From Onthophagus taurus (Eukaryota > Arthropoda > Insecta > Coleoptera > Scarabaeidae): DNA of 64,000 bases. A program made the position numbers and the translations under genes. The notes beneath the pieces are model-generated. The model was not told the DNA's origin. It saw only the letters and a program-made list of their open reading frames with translations, and did no database searches. The stretch is from NCBI RefSeq assembly GCF_036711975.1, contig NC_091973.1:4712001-4776000 (forward strand), in the 5' to 3' direction. This document shows, in pieces, positions 22,376-34,841 of the stretch. How positions within the stretch are numbered: the first letter of the stretch is position 1; the number at the start of each line of letters is the position of its first letter.

Positions 22376-22744
22376 CGTTCTTTAGTTATAACGAATTTAA
22401 TTAAAATTAATTTTTTCTAATCTCTCGACTTCCAGTTGGTAGATACATGAATTTAAATAGTAGGTTAGACAAACACTTAAATAATACTATTTTAATATCA
22501 AATTATTTTGCACGAAATTATAATTTGATAAATAAATTATATTTTTGTTCGAAATGTAACAATTTTTATTATTAGTACAAGAAAATATAAGAGGGGGAAT
22601 ATAAATAAAAAATAGTGCTGCCATCTCTTAATCATATCCATTATTATTAGAAAATCCACCAGCGCCCCCATAGCGGACAAATCCAAAAATAACTCTTTAC
22701 GTATTACCAATTTTTACGTAGCGGTCTGGTATAAAATAGTCAAT

Positions 22745-22935
22745 AGTATTATTCATGGTACTTGGGTCGGCCGAGATTATTTCTTATATCACGAACAATA
22801 CTTAGGGTGGCCGATGTTTTCAAAGTCGGCCGAGATATTCCTTCCACACAGACTTCGAAGATGTCTGCCGCCCCAAATATTATTCCTGGTGTTTTCGAAG
22901 TCTCACATGTGATGCTCAATTTTTTTTCAGAATAT
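22745..22935. repeat. Solitary copy of the GGCCGAC foldback repeat
   Basis: Segments such as GGCCGATGTTTTCAAAGTC GG followed by CCGAGAT, and an inverted ACTTCGAAGATGTCTGCCGC, match the repeat that forms long arrays at 33.2-34.7 kb and 48.8-51.6 kb. Here only one or two diverged units are present, just 3' of the gelsolin gene. Confidence 0.75.
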
Positions 22936-23112
22936 GGCAAAGCATAGAATATTTTGTCATATCTCCAACTGTATCAAAATTAATATAAAAATAAAAGAAA
23001 TAAAATATTTTTATTGTTAATTTAAGAAAAAAGCAATAAAACATTGAACATTAATTTGTATACGTAAGCAATAACATGAATGTAAAAATATATATATGTA
23101 TAAATATAAATT

Positions 23113-26100
23113 TTATTCTTCTTCTTGGAACTTCTGTTTTAAAGCAGCAAAAGTGTTTGCAACGGTGTTTTCGGGTTCATCATTCCAGGATGGGAATAAG
23201 TTTTTGAAGGCTTCCGTTTCTGAATCTTGTTTAATAGTGAACACAATAGTTCCTTGGCGATGATTTTTGGCTAAATATTCCAAAACGTAATTGTAAGTTT
23301 GTTCTCTTTCTTCGAGGGTGGAATCTTTTCCAGACCAAATGTAAACTTGGTTGATCGCGTCAAGAATCATAACGTCATCTTCAACCAAATCTTCTTGTGT
23401 GAAATCGTCGATTTCTTCAATTTTGAGTTTTCTTCCTGATTTAATAGCGGCATGATATAGGGTGGTTGATAATGGTTTCAAATCATCGGTGAAGCTTTGT
23501 TTGTATTCGGTTTTTCCTCCTAAAGCTTCCCAGAATTCGTCGGGTTCATCGCCTTCGTTGATATCAACGTGACTTGATCCGGGGGCGAGTAATTCCAAGA
23601 AATTGGCAGAAAGATTTTTTTCAATATCGTTTGATTCTTTTCCATACCAAATCCAAGTGTTAGCATCGTTTTCAACGATAAATACATCATCGGATTCTAA
23701 GCTACTAGAATTGGCTGGGAGTTGAACTGCGCGTACATCAACGTCACTCGTTCCACGAATTTTGTAAAGACGAGTTTCATTTTCAACGTAAGTGTCGTGT
23801 TCTTTAATGTTTTTGAATCCGCTTTCGTGGCCGCCCATGAAAATGATTAATTTACCTTTGAAAATGTGTAAGAAATGTTTTGGTTCGTACCCTTGAACGA
23901 CTCTAATTTGGGTTGCTTTTCCGTTGAGTTCGTTGTCTAAACGAACAGCATGGAAAGCTGACGAAGCTTTTTCATCGATCGATGAATCATCACCTTGCCA
24001 AAAGTAAATGATCCAATTATTCCCGTCATAATTATATCTGATGACGTAAGAGTCACCACCGAAGAATTTTCCGTAATTTTCTTTCGCAACATCGGCGAGT
24101 TCGAAATTTTCCACGCGGAAAATTTCGACGGTACCTGAACCATCGTCTGGCATAAATTCTGGGGCTTCGCCGGAACTTTTTAATTCTAATTTAGCTTGTG
24201 GTTCATCATCGATCGAACGAATAAGTCTACTATAAGTTTCTGTAGCACTTTTCCACGTTTGGAAGTATTGTTTAAAGCTGGTTGGTTCGGCGTTTTCGAC
24301 GATTCTTTGTACGCGGGTCCATGCGGGATAATTTTTCGTTTCCATAAATTGCCCAGCTTTTGTCATCGCTTCAGATTTCTCTTTAGCATTGCATTTCTTT
24401 CCAACCCACACGTAAATGTTAGCACCTCCAGTTTCCAAGATGAAGCAATCATTGCTATCTAACATTGATTGTAAAAGTGGTTTGGTGCCGATAGCGTCGA
24501 TGGTTAATTTTCCTGTGCTATCAGAAACTTTGGATAATGTTGTGCCTTTCTCAACGTCGACTTCGAATTCATCATCGCTGCTGCTTGCGGAATCATCGGG
24601 AACATCGTCGGCATTTCCGCCACCGAGTGCTTCAAAGAAATCATCGTACTCTGAAGAGAGAGCAGATGAATCTAAAATAATAACTTTTCCTCTACCAGAA
24701 TGATCTTGATCTCTAATTTGATTGGCAGCGCTAATCGCTTTCAATTTTTCGACGCCTTTAGCGCTTGGGCCAACATAAACATAAATAGTTTTTCCAACAT
24801 CCAAAATAAAGCAATCCCCTTTATTCATCGAGCCAATAGTTACATCAACTTGTTTAACGCGAACATTACGTTTTCCTTTAACGTGGAACAACCGCGTTTC
24901 AAATTCATCGCGATTAACTTGATTAAATCCAGACGCAACACCTCCAGGGGCGTATCGAATTCCACTTTTAAAATGCGACAAGAAAACTTGAGTCTCATGA
25001 TTTTGTACTTCGCGATGTTGAACTGGTCCTCCACCCAACTGGTCATCTAATTGTACCGTTAATATCGCGGCTGCTCCAGATTCATCTTGCGACGTTTCTT
25101 TTCCCAACCAAAAATGTACATCCCAACTAAATACGCCATTTTTTTCTTTGGTCTAAAAGGAAATTAAAAATTAAATATGGGATTTTCTCGAATTTATAAT
25201 GAGAATTTTTGGACTTACAAATAAGACTATGTATGAATCACCGGTGAAAAATTTCCCATAATCTTTCTTTGGATATGGGACTGGCTTGAAATTCTGAAAG
25301 GTAAAGATTGTTTCATTGTTATCAATGTTGATTTAAGAATTAATTCGAAAACACTATTTGAATCAAAATTTACTTAGTAATGTATAAATAGCTTTATTTA
25401 TTTTAACACGGTAATTCCGGGTTGCTTAATTGGTCAACATATTTGTATTTGGGTTGGATATCGATTTTTTTACAACATTTACCGCAATGATTCATTCACT
25501 GAATACAAGGTCGCTTTATGTACACAAGGTTATTGTTAGTTTGATTTGGATTGTTGTCAATTATTTGAAATCGTTACAAATAAAATATAGAAAATAACAA
25601 TACTTCTTGCGAAATCAATATACTTTTAAATCGTTAAATATTTGTTCGTGGTATTATTTTATTAAAAGTAAAGTGTTTTTGTGTGCTTGTTTTTGATAAG
25701 GAATTGTTATCTGATTAAAAAAAACCGGTGAAAGATATTCTTCGATTGTTGCCGGGGATATTTATTTATAACTTTCCCACGTTCCTTCCGCACATGTTAC
25801 AAGACTCTAAATGTTATTTTTAGGGGTCGGAAATATCAGAATTTTTATTGACTCAGAGTCAAAAAATAAAAAACAAAAATAGCAAGGAGAAAATGTAATC
25901 TATATGAGTCAGTTTTGGACAATCTGATAATATATTTTTTTGTAGGTATGATACAAGCAAAAATAACTAATCCTCACTATCGATCGTTCAACATCTGTCG
26001 TTTTTATCTAAATCTTCTAATACTGCTATAAATTTAATTTAAAAAAAAATGCATCTAAAAATCAATTAATTAACATATATAAAATTAATTAATATATTAT

Positions 26101-26379
26101 CTATACATTTATGTCCTTTAGATATAAATAAAGTATAATTAAATTTTAAAATAATTTAAAAAAACTTGCCTCAATTCTCCAAATTTCTAACCCTGGGGTT
26201 TGCCCAGCATGTTCAAAAGCGGGCTCCATGACTTTTTTTCCTTTTCCACTTGAGAATGAACCGGTATTTTGCGATGTAGAAAAGGTAGTGCGTCGTCCTG
26301 CGGTGGCGGATTGCGACTCTCTAAACATGAAAACCAAAACACCGGCGAACCAAAGCGTTCGTATTATTGCCGAGCTCAT
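23113..26379 (-). CDS. Gel: Gelsolin, secreted form (six gelsolin domains)
   Basis: A calcium-regulated protein that severs and caps actin filaments. Coding exons on the minus strand are 26379-26170, 25293-25219 and 25152-23113: 2325 nt, 774 residues, close to human plasma gelsolin. The start [19 protein letters not shown] is a signal peptide, so the product of this start is secreted. Gelsolin domain 1 begins at PGLEIWRIE and continues across introns into [20 protein letters not shown] and [20 protein letters not shown]. Repeated [15 protein letters not shown] and DVFIVEN blocks with W-GK turns mark the six domains; domain 4 starts near [16 protein letters not shown]. The first coding intron appears to use a GC donor (GAG|GCAAGT), because only that join keeps [13 protein letters not shown] in frame. 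An internal-start cytoplasmic isoform is possible but not visible. Confidence 0.95.
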
Positions 26380-27306
26380 CGCGATATCGGACTTGCGCTA
26401 GAACGGGATTAAAAAATAGAAATTTCGACCAGTTTTCTTAACTTGTTTTGTACAAAAAGGGAACATCACAAAAGAGTATCGATTACTGCTACGCCCAGAT
26501 CCCTAAACCACCCTTAATAACCACCCCCCTAATAACCTTTTAATCATTTTCATAAAGGACAGTTATTTAGAAAATGTTACCCCACTTGTTAGATTCTTTT
26601 GTTTTTTGGTGATTTCTTTAAAAAAAGATCATTGACCTTGTATATTGCACGTGACGTAACGGGATAATTAACTTTCTAAAAAACTTAAAATACAATACTT
26701 TACCTTGTTGTGTAAAAACTTTAAGAAGTAGTCTTCGGTTGAACGACGACTAAAGACTAACGTTTTGCAGATCTGAATGAGTTAATTTATATTATGAGAC
26801 ATAGTTTGTTTGAATTCAAGTGACCCATTACAGAAGCAAGGTTACATGCATGATAATTAAGTTCTGACGATTTCTTTATTTACACTCATTTGGAGTTTTG
26901 ATCCTGTTAAATTTCTTGGTATTGCTGAAATAAATAAATAATTTTATTAAAAAATGAAAAATAAACAGTGATTTTTTTTATTAAATTGTTTTTATCGTTT
27001 AGTCAACAAATATTGATTGATATGGGTTATAACATTCGTATCAGTACTTTACTACAATTTTTTTTATAATCTTTATTCCACGAAAATATAGTAATATATC
27101 ATTATCAGAAATAAATTGATCAATTTTATGTTTTTAATTTAAATTTAAATTTATTCTGCAAAATCCCCAACTTATATTCGTGTTGATAATTATTATTACC
27201 GTTTTTTTGATATTCCTTTAACTCTCAATTTCACAATTTTCTTAACTCCTCTGCCTCCCAGCATTCTTTCCAAATGTTCCACCCATGCGATTCGTCCTTA
27301 TTCTTT
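26380..27306. other. Gelsolin upstream region, no further gene seen
   Basis: AT-rich spacer between gelsolin and a transposon remnant; gelsolin and Sap47 are head to head, about 3.2 kb apart. No coding exon is recognisable. Untranslated first exons of gelsolin could lie here. Confidence 0.4.
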
Positions 27307-28165
27307 CTACAGTACAGTGTGTTAATTAATTATCGTACCCGACATCATCATTGCAAGTATGCAACCAATAAAACGATTAGCGTATTGCAATACGAATACT
27401 GTGATATTGGTTGCATACTTGCAATGATGACGTCGGGTATGATAGTTAATTAACACAGTGTATGTCCCAGAATATAAGTTGCAGGAGGTATAGTGACATT
27501 GAAGAAAAGCTGTTCGGAATGAAAAATTATTATTATTTTACTATGCAAAATATCAGAAAGATCTACTTACATTGATTAAGCCGCCATACTTTTGATTAGA
27601 TCAGAGTGAAGACACTAATAACAGTGGTGAAGCAGTTTAACGGGAGATTTCCAAATACCAATCTTACATGATTAGTTAAGAAGAGAGAAAGAAAGAAATA
27701 TGACGACTACCTTACCACAACTATTATTGCTCTTAATTCCGTGAAAGAACATCGTAGACAATCAAAGAGAAATCGAAATTGCAACGCCATTTCACACAGT
27801 TTAGGTATTATTGGGCCTTTCTTCATCAGCAGCTACTTGAAAGGTTCAAGGAAGAATACTTAGACGACATGCCGCTGATTGCAACACACCTGCACATTCT
27901 ACCTACAGCACGCGTAGCTGAATCGTTAGATTTAATATTTCGAGAACAGATTATATCTAGAAATGGTCCAATTGCGTAGCCTCCAAGGTGTCCCGACGTT
28001 AGAATAACAACCAATACCGAATAATCGAGAAATGCTAAAATGTGTCGATTCAACCAAAGTAGGTAGATCTTTATGAAATTTGACATAGGACCATAATCTC
28101 TCATTTTGAACAACTTTTTTTAATAAAATTTTGCCGTATCATGAACAAAAAGGTTACTTTACCTG
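27307..28165. mobile_element. Degenerate Tc1-like element, second copy
   Basis: The left end (ACAG at about 27310, then TGTCCCAGAATATAAG after a MITE) and the subterminal block near 27500-27550 match the inverted end of the copy at 19.8 kb. The right subterminal block at about 28085-28160 (CATAATCTCTCATTTTGAAC, GCCGTATCATGAACAAAAAG) matches 19670-19735. Between them, around 27955-27990, the plus strand reads SRNGPIA-stop-PPRCPD, a relic of a GPIEWPARSPD transposase motif. Heavily decayed. Confidence 0.7.
27315..27460. mobile_element. Palindromic 146-bp MITE inserted in the Tc1-like end
   Basis: Arms of 55 bp (27315-27369 and 27406-27460) are complementary with four mismatches. They start CAGTGTGTTAATTAA and end GTATGCAACCAAT. 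The centre is itself a palindrome around GTATTGCAATAC. TA flanks both sides (27313-27314, 27461-27462), consistent with Tc1/mariner-type target duplication. Deleting the MITE and one TA restores ACAGTATGTCCCAG, the end of the host element. Confidence 0.85.
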
Positions 28166-29629
28166 AACTAAAAATAGTTATTCAAAATATGAAAATTTTC
28201 TCATCATTAGGCACTTATTGCAGCTAAGTATTCTAGCCTAGACATTACTTCTTTCGTTTATTCTGGTTCCCAAATATACGCAGATTTGTATTCGTTCAAA
28301 TGAATAATTTATTATGTTGAAGTGGTTTGAGTCTCTTCTTGGGGATCTTGTAGACTCCGTATATTTTGTTTTAGATTCGTTAGTTATGAATCCTACTTTT
28401 TTGTCGGAGTCACCATAACTTAGTCCAACCCAGTCCTCTCTGAACTAGACTTCCCTTTTTAGCAACTCTATCTGTTAGGGATTAGCAGGGAAGCAGATAT
28501 TAATTTATGCACATTACTGTAATTCTATCTTTAATAAATATTACGTTATCTACTTTAAGTTTAGCCACCGATTTTGTACAGATTGAGGTTGATATCGGCT
28601 TTTTTAATAAGAAAATAACAATTTTGTATTTAAATAAAACAAAATAATTGAGATATTCTAGTATTAAAGACAAATAATAAAAATAAAAGATTAAATATAA
28701 ATAAATATCACTAGATGTCGGGGTTTAGTATTGATTTAGGGCGTGTAGTTAAGCTATCGATTCATAGATGGTGTTTTAAATATTCATTATTACCGAAATT
28801 GACCTAAATATATGTATTTCAATTAACATTGGATAATTGAAAATCCCTCTTGTATGAAATTAAATGAATATTGAGCTTTATGCATAAATACACATTTTTT
28901 TAAATTAATAAATATATAATTAAATTAAATTTTAAATTAATAGATAAGTATCAATGTGTTATTGATAATAACACGAATTTTGTTTATACTTGATTAAATG
29001 ACTTGTTATTGTTATTTTTTAATTTAATTGTTATCATTAGAAATATAAAAATTCAAGTAAAAACAAATAAGTTATAATAAATTGTTGTTTTGAATGTTGT
29101 TTGTAAATGTAAATGCGTATAAAAAAAGTTATTTCAAGTATTTTTTGAAATGGAACACGGAATAGTGTAAAAATTCATTATACGGATCAATACTGTATTC
29201 AATGCGCAACTCTTTGTGGTGTTTCGTTTAGAAAAAAGGAGATAAACGATTGGAACAAACTGGAATATTATCGACGTGTTGCTTTTCGAAGGGCGGGCAT
29301 CGGGACGGGAATAATCGTTGAAAAGAGGAGAATTTTTAGGGAAAATCCGTAAAATATTCGGGAAATCTCAACGGAATGTAGTTTCGAGCGAACCAGGCAG
29401 TTTGGAGTTTCGATTTGCGCACAAGACTCGAGTCCCGCATCGAGGTTGTCCTTGTGAGGGTAGTGTTCGGACGATTTTTACCGCAAAAGGACTGTTTTAC
29501 TCTACTCCAAATCCAAATATGATCGTATAGAATCGTTTTTAAATCCCAATCCGAACAATCTTGCACAGAATTTCGTTTCTGTTTCCCTTTTAAGCATTCG
29601 ATTTTCACCCTAACATTTTCCACGGCACG
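28166..29629. other. Spacer and upstream region of Sap47, no other gene seen
   Basis: AT-rich spacer to about 29200, then more mixed sequence to the Sap47 start, presumably its promoter and 5' UTR. No recognisable protein motif on either strand. Confidence 0.4.
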
Positions 29630-32486
29630 ATGTTCTCCGGACTTACAAATCAGGTCAGCTCATGGATGGGAAAGGCTGATGCTGAAGAAAAGGTTCCAAC
29701 ACCTACAGGAGAAGTTGCTACTACTCCTGAAAAGAAAGATACAAGGTAATATGGTGCAATATAAAAATGATTTCTTTTTATTTCCGCAAAATCACCACTT
29801 GATCATGACCTTACGTTTTATTGATTTTGAATTAAATTATATTAACTTTTCTTTTTGGTTAAAAAGATGTAAGTGTATTAATCAATTTTTTTGACATAAC
29901 CTATTTCCTATATTAGTCCAACAAAGCATAGTAAACTGGATATGCTTTCAAACGTAAAAAGTCAAATTGGAGGAATTGGGGGGTGGTTAGGTTCCAGCAT
30001 TCCAAAGTTGCGTAAGAACGAAGATGGTGACCACCAAGAAGAACAACCCTTGGGCGAAGACGCTGGACCACCCGCAACAGCAGACGGCCCAAAAGGTCCA
30101 TCACAGACGAAGGAACGCGGCGGCGACGACGACGACAATTCCAGGTAAGCGTTTAACGCAATGAGCCAGTACTCTCGATTTTGTAGGGAATGTTTCAGCG
30201 CTACTGGAGGGGCCGATTCTGGGCCGCAATCCGCAGCGGAATCACCAACTGAGGAAAAAGAGGGTCAGTTTGGAAATGGTAAATAATTACTCCTTTTATA
30301 ACACAAAGATACTAACTTCATGTTTTAAGCAGTTCAAAGTAAAGCTATAGCTGGAGCTAAATCATTTGGAAGTTTCATTTATAGTGCTGTTAACAAGGCT
30401 GGAAAAACAGTTAGTGAAGCCAGTGCTAAAATTAAGAAAACTGTCGAAGAAAATGTAAGATAATAATAATTTTATTAACTTTGCATGCTTCAAGCTGGTT
30501 CTCAATTGCTGGCTTTGATCCAACAAGCTTTTTCCCATCACCTAAAAAATGCGTTTTAGTTCTTTATGCTATATCATTTCCAACTCTGTATATAACTTAT
30601 TTTTTAAAGAGTATTTTGGGTGAGTTTAACAAAGAACAAGAAGCGTTTATGAAGAGTCAATCGGGTAATGCAAGTTCAAGCGCACTTCCACCATGGGCTG
30701 GATGTCCGAATGAGTTGGCATTGAAAGAGGAATGTCTTACGTTATCCACGGATCGTCGAAATTTCGTTCGTAGTCCACCGGCTGGTGTTGATTTTACGTT
30801 CGATTACGAAGTGTCTTATCCTATCGCCATGGCCATTATGGAGCAAGATCCAAATCTAGAAAAGATGCGTTATGATCTCGTCCCTAAAAAGTATACATTC
30901 ATTTTTAGTTTATGCCTTAATTATTTTTTTTAATGTTTAGTATAAGCGAAGAGAATTTCTGGAGGAACTACTTTTATAGAGTGACTCTTCTCTGCCAGGC
31001 AAATGATGCTTCTCATATGTCTCGTGATGTCGATAGTCAATTAACTTCCGATCAACCTTTAGGTGAGCTAAATCTTCGTTTAATTTTGCATGAAAAACGA
31101 AATTCAGTTTCGCTTCTTTTCTTACGTTTCATTATTATTTTTTTAATTTTAATTAAAACCTGTAGATAAAGATGTTAAAGAAATCGAGCCGCATGAATTT
31201 GTTTCCGATAGCTTAAAGGTTACCTCACAGGACATTGTTGAGGTTCAGGAACAAATGAGAAAGTTAACTATGAATTCGAAGGCTACAGGTAAGAAATGCT
31301 TGATCCTTTTATTTATTTATTTATTAATTTGCGTAGTTGAAATATTACTTATTTATTGTAATAAATACCGTATTGTTGGTTTCCTGTTTTTTTGAACCAC
31401 AGCTTAAAAGAAGAGGTAATCTGACACCCCCGTTAACTGAGAGAGAGAGAGAGAAAGAAAGAAAGGAGGGTTTTTAAGCAACATTCCAAATCCCAAAAAT
31501 CCCGTCTTTGTATTATTAATTTTTTCTATTTATTTAAAATTATGATTTTTGTTTCTATTTTTTGATACATCAATTTCTTGTAAACAACGTAAGTTAACAA
31601 AATCAGTATTAATTATAATTAACGTGAAAGATATGATTGAAAAGTGATCTCAATTTCAAATGGTACTAAAAGCTACGGTAATGATTACAAAAAAAATTGC
31701 TCTTATAAATATATGTCTATATATAAATAAATATAAAAAAGTCGTATTATATTAAAGTATAAATAGGAAGAAATATTTTTCATCGTCTAAAAAAAACTGT
31801 GTTGCTATTAACTATGGGGTTTTCTAGCAACTAAAGAAACGATTTGGGATGCGCTGAAACAAAACTAATGATTGAAATGAATTTCGAATTATTTGACGGG
31901 TGAAACGGAATAAAATTAAATTAATTCTTAAATAAAGCGTAATAAAAATAATCTTACATATTAAATAACTTACAAAGATAGAGGCGATATATGCAAATAT
32001 GACAATATCGGTTGGTACGAAAATATAATTAACGTAATACAATTTTAAATATAAAACAAGAAAAAAAAGTGGAACTACATAGATATAAAAATAAATGTAT
32101 CTTTTTTAATCATCTCTATATGTGTGTGGTATCGTAAGACGTATCGAGGGATAAATTAAATAAATAATGGTGTAGTCATACGCAAATTTTATAAAATAAA
32201 AGATCGGAAATGAAAGAAATGAAGGTGCTCGAGGTAAACAGGAAACTAACTAATACGAAAAGGAGCATCTTCTTAAATTATTAATCTTTTTTTCTTTTCT
32301 TTTTTTATATTAATTTTTTTTTCAATCCTAAAACATCCTCACGTTTTCTTAGAAGAAGAATGGGAAAAAGAATTGGAAGCTGAACTGCAAGATTATGAGA
32401 TGGTCTCCGAGCAGAAACCGTCGACGAAAGGTGAAGCTTGGGATCGGGATATTCAGGAGCTTCTCGAAGACGAGCAGCTTAAATAA
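29630..32486 (+). CDS. Sap47: Synapse-associated protein Sap47 (SYAP1 family, BSD domain)
   Basis: A BSD-domain protein; the fly homologue is associated with synaptic terminals, and the vertebrate homologue is SYAP1. Exons are 29630-29745, 29917-30144, 30199-30263, 30333-30454, 30610-30890, 30941-31062, 31166-31288 and 32353-32486: 1191 nt, 396 residues. The start MFSGLTNQVSSWMG is followed by SNVKSQIGGIGGWLGSSIPK, a low-complexity acidic linker, and AIAGAKSFGSFIYSAVNKAG (amphipathic helix). The BSD domain, about residues 235-288, contains PAGVDFTFDYEVSYPIAMAI and ENFWRNYFYRVTLL. The tail contains EEEWEKELEAELQDYEMVSE and ends at TAA. Exon 3 has alternative in-frame borders: an acceptor at 30187 or 30199 and a donor at 30263 or 30278. 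The last intron is about 1.06 kb and low-complexity. Confidence 0.95.
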
Positions 32487-33235
32487 TATATTTAATGCGT
32501 TTCATGCTCGATCCCGACATTCCGTTTATTATAATTTTTTTAAGTATTTTATACGTTTTTTGTTATTTAAATATTATTTTAATTATTCAAATTCTAGTCA
32601 GCGTAACGTGGTCTGCACCAACAACAAAATTTCCATACGCAAAAAATCTAACTTATCCTATAAAATTAATATAAAAACTAATAATAATTAAACAATAAAA
32701 ACGTTGTTGTTTGTGAGGCGTTTATGTTGGCATTGAAGGCTGTTGATATTTTCCGTAGTTTTTAAGTGGAAGAATGTAATGTGTAAATAGCTTCGCGATG
32801 GTAAAAAAATTTTCCTCTTCCTTCCCCCTACATACACAAAAAAATATAAAAGCGCGTTGAAAACGTTGACACTAAAATTGAAATGTTTCAACAAAACGTG
32901 ATTATTATCATTATTAGCATACATATTATCGTTTTCATTACCCCGATTCGGGAGGTTTATTGCGAACGGCGAAATGCATGGCATAATTTCCTCGACGGTG
33001 TAAAATAGCATAATATAGCATAATATTATATAGCAATTGTGTGTTAAGCATGTTAAATATGTACTCTCCTGTTATAATACTGAGAATTGTTAAATAAATG
33101 TAGCATATGTGCCCTGGATTGTTTTTTTTTTCTTTTATATATATATATATACATTACAAACTTGCACCTTAAATAAAAATTAATATGTGGTATGGGAAAG
33201 CCACCTAAGTATTGTTTATGATACTTGAGAGATTA
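32487..33235 (+). other. Sap47 3' UTR region
   Basis: AT-rich sequence after the Sap47 stop with AATAAA-type signals near 32690 and 33090. Open frames on both strands have no recognisable content. The foldback array starts just beyond. Confidence 0.5.
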
Positions 33236-33239
33236 TTTC

Positions 33240-34735
33240 TTTCATAAACATCAAACAGTAATAATCACAGTACTTAGGGCGGCCGACGTCTTCGAAGTCG
33301 GCCGAGATTATTTCTAGTGTTATGAGAAATAATCTCGGCCGACTTCGAAGACGTCGGCCGCAACAAGAATCACAAACAATACTTGTTGCGACCGACGTCT
33401 TCGTAGTCGGCCGAGATTATTTCTTGTAATATCAGAAATAATCTCGGCCGACTTCGAAGACGTCGGCCACAACAAGAATCACGAACAATACAATAAGTCT
33501 ACCCTGCTTGAACCCAACCCAAGTACCATGAGCAATATTTAAGGCGACCGACGTCTTCGAAGTCGGCCGAGATTATTTCTTCCATAAACTTCAAGCAGGG
33601 TAGACTTATTATATTGTTCGTGATATTTGTTGCGGCCGACGTCTTCGAAGTCAGCCGAGATTATTTCTTTCATAAATTTCAAGCAGGTTAAGAGAAATAA
33701 TCTCGGCCGACTTCGAAGATGTCGGCCGCTCCAAGTATCAGGAACAATACAATAAGTCTACTCTGCTTGAACCCAACCCAAGTACCATGAGCAATATTTA
33801 AGAGAAATAATCTCGGCCGACTTCGAAGACGTCGGCCGCCCCAAGTACCATGAGCAATACTTAGGGCGGCCGACGTCTTCGAAGTTATCTTCGCCGAGAT
33901 TATTTCTTCCATAAACTTCAAGCAGGGTAGACTTATTATATTGTTCGTGATACTTGGGGCGGCCGACGTCTTCGAAGTCGGTCGAGATTATTTCTCTTAA
34001 TCTGCTTGAAATGTATGGAAGAAATAATCTCGGCGGACTTCGAAGACGTCGGCCGCCCCAAGTATCACGAACAATACAATAAGTCTACCCTGCTTGAACC
34101 CAACCCAAGTACCATGAGCAATATTTAAGGCGGCCGACGTCTTCGAAGTCGGCCGAGATTATTTCTTCCATAAACTTCAAGCAGGGTAGACTTATTATAT
34201 TGTTCGTGATATTTGTTGCGGCCGACGTCTTCGAAGTCGGCCGAGATTATTTCTTAATCTGCTTGAAATGTGTGAAATAAATAATCTCGGCCGACTTCGA
34301 AGACGTCGGTCGCTCCAAGAATCACAAACAATACTTGTTGCGACCGACGTCTTCGTAGTCGGCCGAGATTATTTCTTGTAATATCAGAAATAATCTCGAC
34401 CGACTTTGAAGACGTCGGCCGCAACAAGAACCACAAACAATACTTGTTGCGACCGACGTCTTCGTAGTCGGCCGAGATTATTTCTTGTAATATCAGAAAT
34501 AATCTCGACCGACTTCGAAGACGTCGGCCACAACAAGAATCACGAACAATACTTCTTGCGACCGACGTCTTCGAAGTCGGCCGCTCCAAGAATCAGCAAC
34601 AATACTTGTTGCGGCCGACGTCTTCAAAGTCGGCCGAGATTATTTCTTGTGATATCAAAAATAATCTCGAACAATACTTGTTGCGGCCGAGATTGTTTCT
34701 TATATAACGAATAATACTTAAGACGGCCGTCGTCT
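33240..34735. repeat. Array of GGCCGAC foldback repeats (intergenic)
   Basis: About 12-14 half-units alternate in orientation. Each half-unit is AAGAAATAATCTCGGCCGAC, then TTCGAAGACGTCGGCCGC, then a spacer such as AACAAGTATCAC or CCCAAGTACCATG. Adjacent opposite half-units make ~97-bp near-perfect palindromes (for example 33327-33423), and each core is itself a small hairpin (GGCCGAC ... GTCGGCC). Larger inverted blocks are linked by TTCAAGCAGGGTAGACTTAT spacers. Open frames through the array encode only repeat-derived peptides such as [11 protein letters not shown]. Confidence 0.92.
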
Positions 34736-34841
34736 ATGAAATAAACAAAGGTAAAAAACTAATCATCTCATTATTACATAAATATTTTATTTCATTATAA
34801 AAAAAACAAACAAAAAAAAACAGAATTAGTTATTTAAAATA

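Larger units (their letters stand above)
18611..22515. repeat. Dispersed AT-rich repeat, three copies in two orientations
   Basis: The word TTAAATAATACTATTTTAAT followed by an ATCAAATTATTTT-CACGAA segment occurs at about 18617 (+) and 22477 (+). A diverged inverted copy ends at about 20192. The 18.6-18.77 kb and 20.09-20.19 kb copies also share the flanking block TGTACAG-TCTGTTCAGAT in inverted orientation. They therefore look like the two ends of one inverted-repeat element of about 1.6 kb, with a third solo end at 22.5 kb. No transposase can be assigned to it with certainty. Confidence 0.55.

Noticed and set aside
24196-25050. Plus-strand frames of 88-116 codons
   Set aside because: Shadows of the gelsolin coding exon on the other strand.
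33688-34714. Open frames of 77-111 codons encoding FEVGRDYF-type peptides, also at 48762-51634
   Set aside because: They run through palindromic repeat units on both strands with the same peptide recurring; not genes.
33240-34735. CRISPR-like regular repeats
   Set aside because: Eukaryotic context, alternating orientation and palindromic units; a foldback satellite, not a CRISPR array.
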